In this document: in pieces, positions 1 to 8,749 of the stretch
Layout: every line of letters begins with the position of its first letter
Numbering within the stretch: position 1 is the stretch's first letter
DNA from: Paracoccaceae bacterium
GTDB taxonomy: Bacteria > Pseudomonadota > Alphaproteobacteria > Rhodobacterales > Rhodobacteraceae
Length of the DNA: 64,000 nucleotides
Direction: 5' to 3'
NCBI GenBank assembly: GCA_027489375.1
Contig: JAIXZW010000007.1
Location: forward strand, 1 to 64,000
Translations under genes and position numbers: made by a program
Notes under the pieces: model-generated
Database searches by the model: none
Seen by the model: the letters and a program-made list of their open reading frames with translations, nothing else
What the model was told of the DNA's origin: nothing

Positions 1-245
1 CGCTTGTGCGGCGGAACCTGGTTGATCGGACGACCGTCCAGCAAAATCTCGCCATTCGTCGCCGTCTCGAACCCCGCCAGCATCATGAGGCACGTCGTCT
101 TCCCAGACCCCGAAGGCCCCAGCATCGTCAAAAACTCGCCCTTCCCGATCGAAAGGTTCAAGTCCTTCACGACAAGCGATACGCCGTCATAGCTCTTCTG
201 GACGTGGTCGAAAACGACGAACGAGTCGTTAGTGGCAGCCACCAT
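1..245 (-). CDS. ABC transporter ATP-binding protein, PotA-like (5' end only)
   Basis: The first 81 residues of an ABC ATPase are visible before the gene runs off the left edge. A Walker A motif, GPSGSGKTT, lies at residues 43-51 and is followed by the [10 protein letters not shown] segment typical of spermidine/putrescine and Fe3+/thiamine (CUT1-like) importers. The protein would energise uptake at the cytoplasmic face of the inner membrane. The ATG at 245 is preceded by GGGGAG at a good distance. The signature motif, Walker B and any C-terminal TOBE domain lie outside the window, so the substrate (polyamine is most likely from the N-terminal sequence) cannot be fixed. Partner permease genes would be further left. 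Confidence 0.85.
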   Translation of the reverse strand, partial: MVAATNDSFVVFDHVQKSYDGVSLVVKDLNLSIGKGEFLTMLGPSGSGKTTCLMMLAGFETATNGEILLDGRPINQVPPHK

Positions 246-580
246 AGTCTCCCCGGTTATTCCTCAGGCGGTGCATGGCCCGCTCTTGTTGATGATGACT
301 AAAGCCAATGCCCATGATCAATGCAACCGGCTTGTCGCAAATTTGGGCTTGCCATCTTCAATGCGGGAAAAACGGTCAGTTTACGCCCGTTTCGCCACTC
401 GAAACGGCATCCCGCAGCTTTCCGACAGGAAAATCTCCTGTTCCGGTGCCAAAAACGACACCTCCGCCCGCTGCGGCGCGGCACGGTTAGCGGTAACGCG
501 CCAAGGTGCTGAAACGAAACAGGAAAAACCAAAAGGCCCCGCGTCGCCGCGGGGCCTTTTTGCACTGCCTTTAAGGCAGG
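246..580. other. Intergenic region between the ABC ATPase and tRNA-Leu
   Basis: Apart from the terminator hairpin at 531-560, no coding pattern typical of this genome is seen. The part next to 245 must hold the promoter of the leftward ABC transporter gene, but no -35/-10 pair stands out. Confidence 0.5.
531..560 (-). terminator. Intrinsic terminator downstream of tRNA-Leu
   Basis: A perfect 13-bp stem (AAAAGGCCCCGCG with its complement) encloses the loop TCGC. On the minus strand it is followed by a T-rich run (TTTTGGTTTTTC). It lies 20 bases beyond the tRNA 3' end. The flanking A/T runs make it usable in both directions. Confidence 0.8.
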
Positions 581-667
581 TGGTGCGGATGAAAGGACTC
601 GAACCTTCACGGGTGTTACCCCACAGCGACCTCAACGCTGCGCGTCTACCAATTCCGCCACATCCGC
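581..667 (-). tRNA. tRNA-Leu (anticodon GAG)
   Basis: Read on the minus strand this gives an 87-base cloverleaf with an encoded CCA end (581-583). The 7-bp acceptor stem GCGGATG/CATCCGC is intact. The anticodon stem CAGCG/CGCTG carries loop TTGAGGT with anticodon GAG (plus positions 631-633). The long variable arm expected of a leucine tRNA is present, and the T-loop is TTCGAGT. It reads CUC and CUU codons. It is a single gene with its own downstream terminator. Confidence 0.96.
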
Positions 668-852
668 ACGATCTGGCTTGGTGGCGGGTGTTTAGCGAAG
701 CGTTTCGGGGAAGGAAAGAGGAAAAAACGGCCCCGCCGCCTCTTTCTTTCCGTCCCCCGCTGCGGCCCCGCGCCGCCTCGCACTCGCATCGGTTCCGCGC
801 TAAGTTGCGGGCGACGCGACACACCGCACAGCCCTGCGCAAAGGCCCAGACC

Positions 853-1533
853 TTGACCGAATGGACCACCCTCCCCGGCCTCAGCCCCTATCTTCCCACC
901 CTCGCCGCGATGGAAGCGCGGGTCGAGGCGATCCATGCCGGCACCGCGCCGGAAGCCGTCTGGCTGCTCGAACACCCGCCGCTCTACACCGCAGGCACCT
1001 CGGCCAAGCCTGCCGACCTCGTCCAGCCCGACCGTTTCCCCGTGTTCGAAACGGGGCGCGGCGGGCAATACACCTATCACGGTCCGGGCCAGCGGGTGAT
1101 CTACACCATGCTCGATGTGGGCAACCGTGGCCGCGACGTGCGCTGCTTCGTGCGGGCGCTGGAGAACTGGGTCATCGCCACCCTCGCCGAATTCAACGTC
1201 AAGGGAGAGATTCGCACCGGCCGCGTCGGCGTCTGGGTCACGGTCCCCGACCGCGCCCCCAATCCCGACGGCTCCCCGTATGAGGCGAAGATCGCCGCCA
1301 TCGGCATCAAGCTGCGACGCTGGGTCAGCTTCCACGGCATCTCGATCAACGTCGAACCGGACCTCACGCATTTCAACGGCATCGTCCCCTGCGGCATCTC
1401 GGACTATGGCGTGACCAGCCTTGTCGATCTCGGCCTGCCCGTCACCTTTGCCGATCTCGACGCGGCCCTCGCGGCCACCTTCCCCCGCTTCTTTCCCGAA
1501 GGCGGCGGCATCAACCCGTCCTGCGCGATCTGA
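853..1533 (+). CDS. lipB: Octanoyltransferase LipB
   Basis: LipB moves the octanoyl group from octanoyl-ACP to lipoyl-domain lysines, the first step of endogenous lipoate attachment in the cytoplasm. The 226-residue protein has the family blocks [12 protein letters not shown], the active-site lysine in AKIAAIGIK (Lys146) and the acyl-accepting cysteine in [11 protein letters not shown] (Cys180). The reading frame stays open far upstream, but family similarity begins at [10 protein letters not shown] therefore chose TTG at 853, with AAAGG eight bases upstream. No lipA is adjacent. Confidence 0.93.
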   Translation: MTEWTTLPGLSPYLPTLAAMEARVEAIHAGTAPEAVWLLEHPPLYTAGTSAKPADLVQPDRFPVFETGRGGQYTYHGPGQRVIYTMLDVGNRGRDVRCFVRALENWVIATLAEFNVKGEIRTGRVGVWVTVPDRAPNPDGSPYEAKIAAIGIKLRRWVSFHGISINVEPDLTHFNGIVPCGISDYGVTSLVDLGLPVTFADLDAALAATFPRFFPEGGGINPSCAI

Positions 1534-1659
1534 CGCGACAGTCCAAGGGCGCAGGGAACCTGCGACCACAAGGCGGCTTGTAGAGTGTCCGCGCCGCGAC
1601 CACCTTGATCGCCGAGGCGCAGTCAGGCACTGCCACCGCCGCAAGCAAAGGAACACCAG

Positions 1660-2082
1660 ATGACGAAATCCCTTCCCGCAGCCCTCGCCCTCTCGCTCAT
1701 CGCCGTTCCCGCCTTCGCGGCGGGCGATGCGGCCAAGGGCGAGAACGAGTTCAAGAAATGCAAGGCCTGCCATTCCATCATCGGAACGGATGGCGCGGAA
1801 ATCCAGAAGGGCGGCAAGACCGGCCCGAACCTCTACGGCGTGATCGGGCGCAAGGTCGCCTCGGAAGACTTCGCCTATGGCGAGTCGATCATGGCCGTCG
1901 GCGCGACAGGCGCGGTCTGGACGGAAGAAGAGCTTGCCGCCTATGTCGCCAATCCGGCCGATTGGCTGAAGGCCAAGCTCGACGATCCCGCGGCGAAATC
2001 GAAGATGAGCTTCAAGCTCGCCAAGGGCGGCGAGGACGTGGCAGCCTATCTCGCCTCGGTCGCCCCCGCTGCGGCACCCTGA
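1660..2082 (+). CDS. cycA: Cytochrome c2 / c-550 (class I, periplasmic)
   Basis: This is a 140-residue class I cytochrome c with a Sec signal peptide (cleavage near AFA-AGD, residue 20 or 21). The haem site CKACH is at residues 34-38 and the distal ligand is probably Met116 in SKMSF. The GGKTGPNLYGVIGRK block closely matches Paracoccus cytochrome c-550 and Rhodobacter c2. It carries electrons from the bc1 complex to terminal oxidases (and to reaction centres in phototrophs). It lies directly upstream of ctaD, the same order as known for Paracoccus denitrificans cycA-ctaDII, which supports a role as aa3 oxidase donor. Confidence 0.93.
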   Translation: MTKSLPAALALSLIAVPAFAAGDAAKGENEFKKCKACHSIIGTDGAEIQKGGKTGPNLYGVIGRKVASEDFAYGESIMAVGATGAVWTEEELAAYVANPADWLKAKLDDPAAKSKMSFKLAKGGEDVAAYLASVAPAAAP

Positions 2083-2214
2083 CAACCCCACCGGTCGGGC
2101 GTGGGGCGGATAGGCGTCGGGCGGGATAGCGGCGGCGACTCGGCGGCACGGCGCGGGCAAAGCCGGCAAAGGGCGCGCCCGTCACCTTGCCCGCCCGCCC
2201 GACCGCCCCCGCCC

Positions 2215-2274
2215 CCTGCCCCCGACCCTGCCCCCGCCCCTGCCCCCGACCCTGCCCCCGACCCTGCCCGCGAC
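2215..2274 (+). repeat. Five imperfect 12-bp tandem repeats
   Basis: The unit CCTGCCCCCGAC is repeated five times without gaps. Single changes occur in unit 2 (final GCC) and unit 5 (GCG). It sits in the untranslated region before ctaD, 40 bases upstream of the FNR-like box. It is simple-sequence DNA and a candidate for length variation between strains. Confidence 0.85.
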
Positions 2275-2314
2275 GCTTGGTCGCCCCGTAAAAACCCGGC
2301 ACCTCCGCCTTTTG

Positions 2315-2328
2315 TTGATCTGCGTCAA
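2315..2328. promoter_or_regulatory. FNR/FnrL-type box upstream of ctaD
   Basis: TTGATCTGCGTCAA matches the FNR consensus TTGAT-N4-ATCAA with one change. An identical 14-mer occurs at 35297-35310. Its centre is about 51 bases before the start point implied by the adjacent -35/-10 pair, so the direction of regulation cannot be told from position. Confidence 0.55.
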
Positions 2329-2337
2329 AGTCAGTCA

Positions 2338-2366
2338 TTGCCCCGCGACGGCAGCGCGATTAAACA
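2338..2366 (+). promoter_or_regulatory. Candidate promoter of ctaD
   Basis: TTGCCC (2338-2343) and TAAACA (2361-2366) are separated by exactly 17 bases, about 70 bases upstream of the ctaD start codon. This is a pattern match only. Confidence 0.4.
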
Positions 2367-2437
2367 CGCCCCCATAAGGGAACCAGTGTCGGGCCTCGAA
2401 TGCCCGGCCTTTTACTGAACAGAATCGGGAGACGCCA

Positions 2438-4117
2438 ATGGCGGACGCAGCCATTCATGGCCACGGCCATGACGAGCGGGGGTTCTTCACCCGCTGGTTC
2501 ATGTCGACGAACCACAAGGACATCGGGATCCTCTATCTCTTCACCGGCGGTCTCGTCGGTCTGATCTCGGTCATCTTCACCGTCTACATGCGGATGGAGC
2601 TGATGCACCCCGGCGTGCAATACATGTGTCAGGAAGGCATGCGCTTCGTCGCCGATGCCGCCGCGACCTGCACGCCCAACGGCCACATCTGGAACGTGAC
2701 GATCACCGCCCACGGCATCCTGATGATGTTCTTCGTGGTGATTCCGGCGCTGTTCGGGGGCTTCGGCAACTACTTCATGCCGCTCCAGATCGGCGCGCCG
2801 GACATGGCCTTCCCGCGGATGAACAACCTGTCCTACTGGCTTTACGTCGCGGGCACCTCGCTTGCCGTGGCGTCGCTCTTCGCCCCGGGTGGCGGTGGTG
2901 ATCTCGGCACCGGCGCAGGCGTGGGCTGGGTGCTTTACCCGCCGCTGTCGACCACCGCCGAAGGCGGCTATGCGATGGACCTCGCCATTTTCGCCGTCCA
3001 CCTGTCGGGTGCGTCGTCGATCCTTGGTGCGATCAACATCATCACGACCTTCCTGAACATGCGCGCGCCGGGCATGACCATGCACAAGGTGCCGCTGTTT
3101 GCCTGGTCGATCTTCATCACCGCATGGCTGATCCTGCTGGCCCTTCCGGTTCTGGCCGGTGCCATCACCATGCTGCTGACCGACCGCAACTTCGGGACGA
3201 CCTTCTTCTCGCCCGCCGGTGGCGGCGACCCGATCCTCTACCAGCACATCCTGTGGTTCTTCGGCCACCCCGAGGTGTACATCATCGTGCTGCCGGCCTT
3301 CGGCATCATCAGCCAGGTCATCGCGACCTTCTCGCGCAAGCCGATCTTCGGCTACCTGCCGATGGTCTATGCGATGGTCGCCATCGGTGTTCTGGGCTTC
3401 GTCGTCTGGGCGCACCACATGTACACCGTGGGCATGTCGCTGACGCAGCAGTCCTACTTCATGCTGGCCACGATGGTCATCGCGGTGCCGACCGGCATCA
3501 AGGTGTTCTCGTGGATCGCGACGATGTGGGGCGGCTCGATCGAGTTCAAGACGCCAATGCTCTGGGCCTTCGGCTTCCTGTTCCTCTTCACCGTCGGCGG
3601 CGTCACGGGCATCGTGCTGTCGCAGGCGGGCGTGGACCGCGCCTATCACGACACCTATTACGTCGTGGCGCACTTCCACTACGTGATGTCGCTCGGTGCC
3701 GTGTTCGGCATCTTCGCCGGCATCTACTTCTGGATCGGCAAGATGTCGGGCCGGCAGTATCCGGAATGGGCAGGCAAGCTGCACTTCTGGATGATGTTCA
3801 TCGGCTCGAACCTGACCTTCTTCCCGCAGCACTTCCTTGGCCGTCAGGGCATGCCGCGCCGCTACATCGACTACCCCGAGGCTTTCGCCTACTGGAACTG
3901 GTTCTCGTCGATCGGCGCCTTCGTCGCCTTCGCCTCCTTCGTGTTCTTCATCGGCATCGTGTTCTACACCCTGTTCTTCGGCCGCAAAGTCACCGAGAAC
4001 AACTACTGGAACGAATATGCCGACACGCTGGAATGGACCCTGCCCTCGCCGCCGCCGGAGCATACCTTCGAGCAGCTGCCCAAGCAGTCCGACTGGGACA
4101 AGGGCCACGCCCACTGA
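2438..4117 (+). CDS. ctaD: Cytochrome c oxidase (aa3-type) subunit I
   Basis: CtaD is the catalytic subunit of the proton-pumping haem-copper oxidase in the inner membrane and reduces O2 to water. The 559 residues contain twelve-helix family sequence. The cross-linked His277-Tyr281 pair is in GHPEVY, the CuB ligands are in HHMYTVGM, and the haem a/a3 ligands are in [10 protein letters not shown]. The ATG at 2438 follows GGGAG. A terminator follows the gene, so ctaC/ctaE are not co-transcribed here. The next gene encodes a DUF2244 membrane protein. Confidence 0.98.
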   Translation: MADAAIHGHGHDERGFFTRWFMSTNHKDIGILYLFTGGLVGLISVIFTVYMRMELMHPGVQYMCQEGMRFVADAAATCTPNGHIWNVTITAHGILMMFFVVIPALFGGFGNYFMPLQIGAPDMAFPRMNNLSYWLYVAGTSLAVASLFAPGGGGDLGTGAGVGWVLYPPLSTTAEGGYAMDLAIFAVHLSGASSILGAINIITTFLNMRAPGMTMHKVPLFAWSIFITAWLILLALPVLAGAITMLLTDRNFGTTFFSPAGGGDPILYQHILWFFGHPEVYIIVLPAFGIISQVIATFSRKPIFGYLPMVYAMVAIGVLGFVVWAHHMYTVGMSLTQQSYFMLATMVIAVPTGIKVFSWIATMWGGSIEFKTPMLWAFGFLFLFTVGGVTGIVLSQAGVDRAYHDTYYVVAHFHYVMSLGAVFGIFAGIYFWIGKMSGRQYPEWAGKLHFWMMFIGSNLTFFPQHFLGRQGMPRRYIDYPEAFAYWNWFSSIGAFVAFASFVFFIGIVFYTLFFGRKVTENNYWNEYADTLEWTLPSPPPEHTFEQLPKQSDWDKGHAH

Positions 4118-4134
4118 GGCAACGCATTGAGTGG

Positions 4135-4164
4135 AAGGCCCCGGAGCGATCCGGGGCCTTTTGC
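4135..4164 (+). terminator. Intrinsic terminator after ctaD
   Basis: An 11-bp perfect stem AAGGCCCCGGA with its complement encloses loop GCGA and is followed by TTTTGC. It begins 18 bases after the ctaD stop codon. Confidence 0.85.
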
Positions 4165-4277
4165 ATTTGACGGGGAGGCCATGCGTTCAAGCTTCATCGG
4201 CCTCCCCTCCACCCCGTTCCCCTGCAAGGGGGGAGGCGAGCACAAACCCAGACCGCCCGGATAGCACCTGCCGAACC

Positions 4278-4766
4278 ATGCCCTACGAATGGCTTCCCGC
4301 CACCGCCGAGACACCCGAACGCCTGCACCTCTGGCCCTACCGCTCGCTGCCGCGGCGGGGGTTCGTGGGGTTCATCGCGGCAACCTGCGCGCTGATCGCG
4401 CTGCCGATGCTGACGGTGATCGGCTCACCCGTGCTGTGGGGGTTGCTGCCGTTCTTCGTGCTGGCGGTGGGAGGGATCTGGTTCGCGCTGTCGAAATCCT
4501 ACCGCGATGCCGAGATCGTCGAGGATCTGACCTTTCACCCCGACCGTCTGACGCTGACGCGGCACGGCCCCCGCGGGGCGCGGCAGGCGTGGGAGGCGAA
4601 CCCATATTGGGTGCGCCTGACGCTGCACGCCTCGGGCGGGCCGGTGCCGAATTACCTGACGCTCAAGGGGGACGGGCGCGAGGTGGAGTTGGGGGCGTTC
4701 CTGTCCGAAGAGGAGCGCGTTTCCCTGAAGGCCGAAGTGCAGCGCGCTTTGGACGGGTTGCGCTAG
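4278..4766 (+). CDS. DUF2244 family membrane protein
   Basis: This 162-residue protein carries two adjacent hydrophobic helices (about residues 30-72, FIAATCALIALP and LLPFFVLAVGGIWFAL), a WPYRSLPRRGF block before them, and a beta-rich tail with WEANPYWVRLTL. That is the DUF2244 pattern. These proteins commonly lie beside aa3 oxidase genes in alphaproteobacteria, but the function is unknown. An upstream frame extension exists. ATG 4278 was chosen because the upstream part overlaps the ctaD terminator and has no family similarity. Confidence 0.82.
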   Translation: MPYEWLPATAETPERLHLWPYRSLPRRGFVGFIAATCALIALPMLTVIGSPVLWGLLPFFVLAVGGIWFALSKSYRDAEIVEDLTFHPDRLTLTRHGPRGARQAWEANPYWVRLTLHASGGPVPNYLTLKGDGREVELGAFLSEEERVSLKAEVQRALDGLR

Positions 4767-4849
4767 GCGTCACCTCGAACCGCCCCCCACCCCATCCCTG
4801 GGGGAGGGGGGCGCTTTGGCGGCTGGCGCGGTTGCAGGTGGCTGAGGTT

Positions 4850-5010
4850 GATGAGGGGGGCCGTCTGCCCCCCTCGCCGCCCTTGGCGGCTCACCCCCCG
4901 AGAGTATTTGGGCCAAGGTGAAGCAGCAGGTGCGGCTGTGCGTCTTTCACATTCGCCCAAACATCCTCGGGGGGCGAGCCGAAAGCGAGGGGGGGCCGAG
5001 GTCCCCCTTA
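4850..5010. repeat. Palindromic repeat locus A (head-to-head pair)
   Basis: Two copies of the genome's interspersed element face away from each other. The minus-strand core is at 4894-4910 (variant CAAATACTCTCGGGGGG) with terminal hairpin GGGGGGC/GCCCCCC at 4855-4873 (loop AGACG on the minus strand). The plus-strand core is at 4958-4974 (variant CAAACATCCTCGGGGGG). Together they fill the gap between the convergent DUF2244 and yqeY genes. Confidence 0.8.
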
Positions 5011-5055
5011 TTCAACGCAAAAAGCGTGCTTGCGCCACGGGGCGGCTTGGCCGGA

Positions 5056-5514
5056 TCAGCCGAGCAGGTCTTTGACCTTGGGACCCACGGCGCCGAAATC
5101 CATCTGGCCGGTGTATTTGCCCTTGAGCACGGCCATGACGCGGCCCATGTCGCGGATGCTGGTGGCACCGGCTTCGGCGATGGCGGCGGTGACGGCGGCT
5201 TCGACCTCGGCCGCCAAAAGCTGGCGGGGAAGGAATTCCTCGATCACGCCGATTTCGGCGAGTTCCTTTTCCGCGAGTTCCAGCCGTCCGCCCTCTTCAT
5301 AGGCGCGGGCGCTTTCCTGACGTTGCTTCACCATCTTGCCCATGATGGCAAGGATGTCGCCGTCCGAGACCATGCCATCCCCGCCTTCGCCGCGGCTGGC
5401 GATGTCACGGTCCTTGATCGCGGCGTTGATGAGGCGCAGCGTCGAGAGACGGTCCGCCGCCTTGGCCCGCATCGCGTCCTTGAGTGCCTCTTGCAGCCTT
5501 TCGCGCATCGCCAT
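5056..5514 (-). CDS. GatB/YqeY domain protein
   Basis: This 152-residue YqeY-like protein resembles the C-terminal tRNA-binding domain of the amidotransferase subunit GatB. Characteristic parts are the N-terminal MRERLQEALKDAMRAKAADRLSTLRLINAAIKDR and the later IEEFLPRQL block. The role is uncertain; stand-alone YqeY proteins are thought to act in tRNA-dependent amidation or related processes. The start at 5514 has GGGGAAAGG upstream. A longer frame start at 5556 falls inside the candidate -10 box and is excluded. Confidence 0.9.
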   Translation of the reverse strand: MAMRERLQEALKDAMRAKAADRLSTLRLINAAIKDRDIASRGEGGDGMVSDGDILAIMGKMVKQRQESARAYEEGGRLELAEKELAEIGVIEEFLPRQLLAAEVEAAVTAAIAEAGATSIRDMGRVMAVLKGKYTGQMDFGAVGPKVKDLLG

Positions 5515-5551
5515 GAAAGAGCCTTTCCCCGAACTGGTCACGTTGCGCTGC

Positions 5552-5580
5552 ACCATACAGCCAAGCGGGAGGGATCACAA
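5552..5580 (-). promoter_or_regulatory. Candidate promoter of the YqeY gene
   Basis: On the minus strand, TTGTGA (5580-5575) and TATGGT (5557-5552) lie 17 bases apart. This places transcription start near 5545, about 30 bases before the start codon. Confidence 0.5.
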
Positions 5581-5638
5581 CCAAGACGGATTTGGTCAAG
5601 CCTCTGAAATTCAAGGAAATTCCATTTGCCGCCCGCCC

Positions 5639-5667
5639 TTGACCGCGCCCTTCGGCAACACTAGTGT
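5639..5667 (+). promoter_or_regulatory. Candidate promoter of carA
   Basis: TTGACC (5639-5644), a 17-base spacer and TAGTGT (5662-5667) predict transcription start near 5674. That is downstream of the longer in-frame ATG at 5664 and so supports the carA start at 5712. Confidence 0.5.
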
Positions 5668-5711
5668 CCCCGAAATTCGACGCCCCCGAAACGCCGCCAC
5701 GGAGTCGCGCC

Positions 5712-6878
5712 ATGCCCGCATCCCAGATTTCCCCCGAGAAGCCGACTGCCTGCCTTGCGCTGGCGGATGGCACGGTGTTCTACGGCAAGGGCTTCGGCGC
5801 GGCGGGCGAGACGGTGGCGGAGCTTGTCTTCAACACCGCGATGACCGGATATCAGGAAATCATGACCGACCCGTCCTATGCGGGGCAGGTCGTGACCTTC
5901 ACCTTCCCCCATGTCGGAAACGTCGGCGTGACGCCCGAGGATGACGAGACCGCAACCCCCGTCGCCGCCGGAATGGTGGTGAAATGGGACCCGACGGAAC
6001 CGTCGAACTGGCGGGCGAAGGACGAGCTGACGCATTGGCTTTCGCAAAAGGGCCGGATCGGCATCGGCGGCATCGACACGCGCCGTCTGACCCGTGCGAT
6101 CCGCCAGCAGGGCGCGCCGCATGTGGCACTGGCGCATGACCCCGAAGGCAAGTTCGACATCGCGGCGCTCGTCGCCAAGGCGCGGGCGTGGAAGGGGCTG
6201 GTCGGCCTCGATCTGGCCAAGGACGTGTCCTGCACGCAATCCTACCGCTGGAACGAAAAGACCTGGGCCTGGCCCGAGGGCTATACCGAACGCACGGGCG
6301 ATGGCCTGCGCGTCGTTGCGATCGACTACGGCGCCAAGCGCAACATCCTGCGCTGCCTTGCGTCGGTCGGTTGCGACGTGACCGTGTTGCCCGCCACCGC
6401 GACCGCCGAGGATGTGCTGGCGCTGAACCCCGAAGGCGTGTTCCTGTCGAACGGTCCGGGCGATCCGGCGGCCACGGGCGAATATGCCGTGCCGATGATC
6501 CGGGGCGTGCTCAAGGCCGATCTGCCGCTCTTCGGCATCTGCCTTGGCCACCAGATGCTGGCGCTGGCGCTGGGTGGCAAGACGGTCAAGATGAACCACG
6601 GCCACCACGGCGCGAACCATCCGGTGAAGGACCTGACCACGGGCAAGGTCGAGATCACCTCGATGAACCACGGCTTCACGGTGGACAGCCAGACCCTTCC
6701 CAAAGGGGTGAGCGAAACCCATGTCTCGCTCTTTGACGGGTCGAATTGCGGGATCGCGGTGGACGGGAAGCCGATCTTCTCGGTGCAGTATCACCCCGAA
6801 GCCTCGCCCGGTCCGCAGGACAGCTTCTACCTGTTCGAGCGTTTCGCCCAAGCCATCCGCGCGCGCCGCGCGGCCTGA
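5712..6878 (+). CDS. carA: Carbamoyl-phosphate synthase small subunit
   Basis: CarA is the glutamine-hydrolysing subunit that feeds ammonia to CarB for carbamoyl phosphate in arginine and pyrimidine synthesis. The 388 residues comprise the N-terminal CarA domain (LALADGTVFYGKGFG, VFNTAMTGYQEI) and a class I glutaminase domain with nucleophile Cys277 in FGICLGHQM and the His/Glu pair in YHPEASPGP. ATG 5712 has GGAG at 5701-5704. carB is not adjacent, as is common in Rhodobacterales. Confidence 0.97.
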   Translation: MPASQISPEKPTACLALADGTVFYGKGFGAAGETVAELVFNTAMTGYQEIMTDPSYAGQVVTFTFPHVGNVGVTPEDDETATPVAAGMVVKWDPTEPSNWRAKDELTHWLSQKGRIGIGGIDTRRLTRAIRQQGAPHVALAHDPEGKFDIAALVAKARAWKGLVGLDLAKDVSCTQSYRWNEKTWAWPEGYTERTGDGLRVVAIDYGAKRNILRCLASVGCDVTVLPATATAEDVLALNPEGVFLSNGPGDPAATGEYAVPMIRGVLKADLPLFGICLGHQMLALALGGKTVKMNHGHHGANHPVKDLTTGKVEITSMNHGFTVDSQTLPKGVSETHVSLFDGSNCGIAVDGKPIFSVQYHPEASPGPQDSFYLFERFAQAIRARRAA

Positions 6879-6888
6879 GGATCAGGTC

Positions 6889-6944
6889 GGGACCGTTCGC
6901 CCCCCCTTGGCCGCTGCACTGCGCGGCGCGGGGGGGGCGGTCCC
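6889..6944 (+). terminator. Long GC-rich hairpin after carA
   Basis: GGGACCG followed by a C-run pairs with a G-run followed by CGGTCCC across a 25-base inner segment. No T-tract follows, so it is at best a weak or Rho-assisted terminator between carA and the glycosyltransferase gene. Confidence 0.45.
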
Positions 6945-7003
6945 GTTAACCGCATGTTAACCCGCCCCGCGCCACGCTGGCCTTCCCGAATGGAAGACCG
7001 CAG

Positions 7004-8737
7004 ATGGCCCCCACACCGATTCCGCGCATCCCGCCGCCTCCGGCCCGCGTGCCCTCCGGCCCCGCCGCACGGCCCGTGCCCTTCCTCGCTCCGGCGCGGG
7101 GTCTGCGCCCTGCCCCCCGCGAAGTCTTTGCCTCCACCCCGCCCGATCCCGCCCTCGCCCCTGCCTTCGGCCTTGCCGATTGCCTCGCGCTCGGCGTCCT
7201 GCCTTGGGCGCGGTCGGGTGGCGAACTCCTCGTCTTCGTCCAAAGCCCGCGCCACCTCGCCGCCGCCCGCGACCGGCTCGTCGCGCAATTCGGCCCTTTC
7301 CTGCGCCCTGTCGAAATCCCGCGCCGCGCCCTCGACGCGGCAATCTTCACGCATTTCGGCCCGCAGCTTGCCCAGGCCGCCGAAACCCGCGTCCCGCCCG
7401 CCGAAAGCTGCCGCGACATCGACCCGCGGCGGCTCTGCCGCACCGCGGCCCTTGCGGCGGCCTGCGTTGCGCTTGCGGGCTTTGCCGCCCCGTTTGCCAC
7501 CTTTGCTTTCGTCTTCGCCCTTGCCACGCTGTCGCTGCTCATCACCACGGCGTTCAAATTCACCACCGCACTGGCTACGCTGCGCGCCGAAGCCCTGCCC
7601 CGCCCGCCCCTCCTTGACGATGCCGCCCTTCCTTCCATCAGCCTCCTCATCGCCCTCTACCGCGAAGAGGATATCGCCGACCGCCTCGTGCGCCGGATGG
7701 CGGCGCTCGATTATCCCCGTGACCGGCTCGACCTGATCCTCGTGGTCGAAGACGACGACCACGCCACCCGCGCGGCCCTGCTCGGGGCCGACCTGCCGCC
7801 GTGGATGCGCCTGCTCGCCGCGCCCGAAGGGACGATCCGCACCAAGCCCCGCGCCCTCAACCTCGCGCTCGATGTGGCACAGGGCGACATCATCGGCGTC
7901 TACGATGCCGAGGATGCGCCCGAACCCGACCAGCTCCGCAAGGTCGCAGCCGCTTTCGCCGCCGCCCCGCCCCGCATCGCCTGCGTGCAGGCCCAGCTCG
8001 ACTTCTACAACCCGCGCAAGAACTGGCTCGCGCGCTGCTTCACGATGGAATACGCGCTCTGGTTCCGGCTCATCCTGCCCGGCATCGAACGGCTGCGCCT
8101 GCCCCTGCCGCTTGGCGGCACATCGGTCTTTCTCCGCCGCGATACGCTGCGCGCCCTTGGCGGCTGGGACGCGCATAACGTGACCGAAGACGCCGATCTG
8201 GGCATCCGCCTCGCCCGCCACGGATACGAAACCCGCATGATCCAGAGCACCACCTACGAAGAGGCGAATTGCCGCGCCCTGCCCTGGGTCCGGCAACGCT
8301 CGCGCTGGATCAAGGGCTATCTGATCACCTACCTCGTCCACATGCGCCACCCGCGCCAGCTTTGGCGCCAGCTCGGACCGCGCGGATTCGTCGGCTTCCA
8401 GACCATCGTCCTCGGCTCGCTGTCGCAAACCTTCCTCGGCCCGCTCCTGTGGACGCTCTGGACCATCCCGCTCGGTCTGGGCCACCCGCTGACGGGCCTC
8501 CTGCCGCCGCAGGCGCTCGCCCTGATCGGCACGCTCTTTCTGGGGGCCGAGGTGCTGGGAACCCTCCTCAGCCTCATCGCCCTGCGCCGCAGCGGGCAGC
8601 GCATCCATCCGCTCTGGATACCGACCCTGCACGCCTATTTCCCGCTCGGCACCGTGGCGGCGGTCAAGGCGCTGGCCGAATTGCTATCGGCCCCCTTCTA
8701 CTGGGACAAGACGCACCACGGCCAGTTCCACGACTGA
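7004..8737 (+). CDS. Membrane glycosyltransferase, family 2 (cellulose-synthase-like)
   Basis: The protein has 577 residues. An N-terminal soluble region (about 1-145) resembles the GspE N-terminal/NfrB-type module. A hydrophobic stretch follows at about 150-190, then a GT-A catalytic domain with the first aspartates in VVEDDDHATR, DAED (metal binding), TEDADLG (catalytic base) and QRSRW (the QxxRW motif of processive enzymes), then three or more C-terminal membrane segments from about 465. It should polymerise or transfer a sugar from a nucleotide donor at the inner membrane. Donor and product are not predictable, and no polysaccharide genes surround it. ATG 7004 follows GGAAG. Confidence 0.85.
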   Translation: MAPTPIPRIPPPPARVPSGPAARPVPFLAPARGLRPAPREVFASTPPDPALAPAFGLADCLALGVLPWARSGGELLVFVQSPRHLAAARDRLVAQFGPFLRPVEIPRRALDAAIFTHFGPQLAQAAETRVPPAESCRDIDPRRLCRTAALAAACVALAGFAAPFATFAFVFALATLSLLITTAFKFTTALATLRAEALPRPPLLDDAALPSISLLIALYREEDIADRLVRRMAALDYPRDRLDLILVVEDDDHATRAALLGADLPPWMRLLAAPEGTIRTKPRALNLALDVAQGDIIGVYDAEDAPEPDQLRKVAAAFAAAPPRIACVQAQLDFYNPRKNWLARCFTMEYALWFRLILPGIERLRLPLPLGGTSVFLRRDTLRALGGWDAHNVTEDADLGIRLARHGYETRMIQSTTYEEANCRALPWVRQRSRWIKGYLITYLVHMRHPRQLWRQLGPRGFVGFQTIVLGSLSQTFLGPLLWTLWTIPLGLGHPLTGLLPPQALALIGTLFLGAEVLGTLLSLIALRRSGQRIHPLWIPTLHAYFPLGTVAAVKALAELLSAPFYWDKTHHGQFHD

Positions 8738-8749
8738 CCGCGTGACAGG

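Larger units (their letters stand above)
2083..2437. other. cycA-ctaD intergenic region (355 bases)
   Basis: No convincing gene is present. The segment carries GC-rich inverted sequence after cycA, a 12-bp tandem repeat (2215-2274), an FNR-like box (2315-2328) and a promoter candidate (2338-2366) leading into ctaD. Confidence 0.6.

Noticed and set aside
232..852. Long N-terminal extension of lipB
   Set aside because: The frame is open by chance in GC-rich DNA and crosses the tRNA gene and its terminator antisense. LipB similarity starts only at 853.
2215..2274. CRISPR-like array
   Set aside because: The repeats are 12 bp and directly abutting with no spacers. They are simple tandem repeats.
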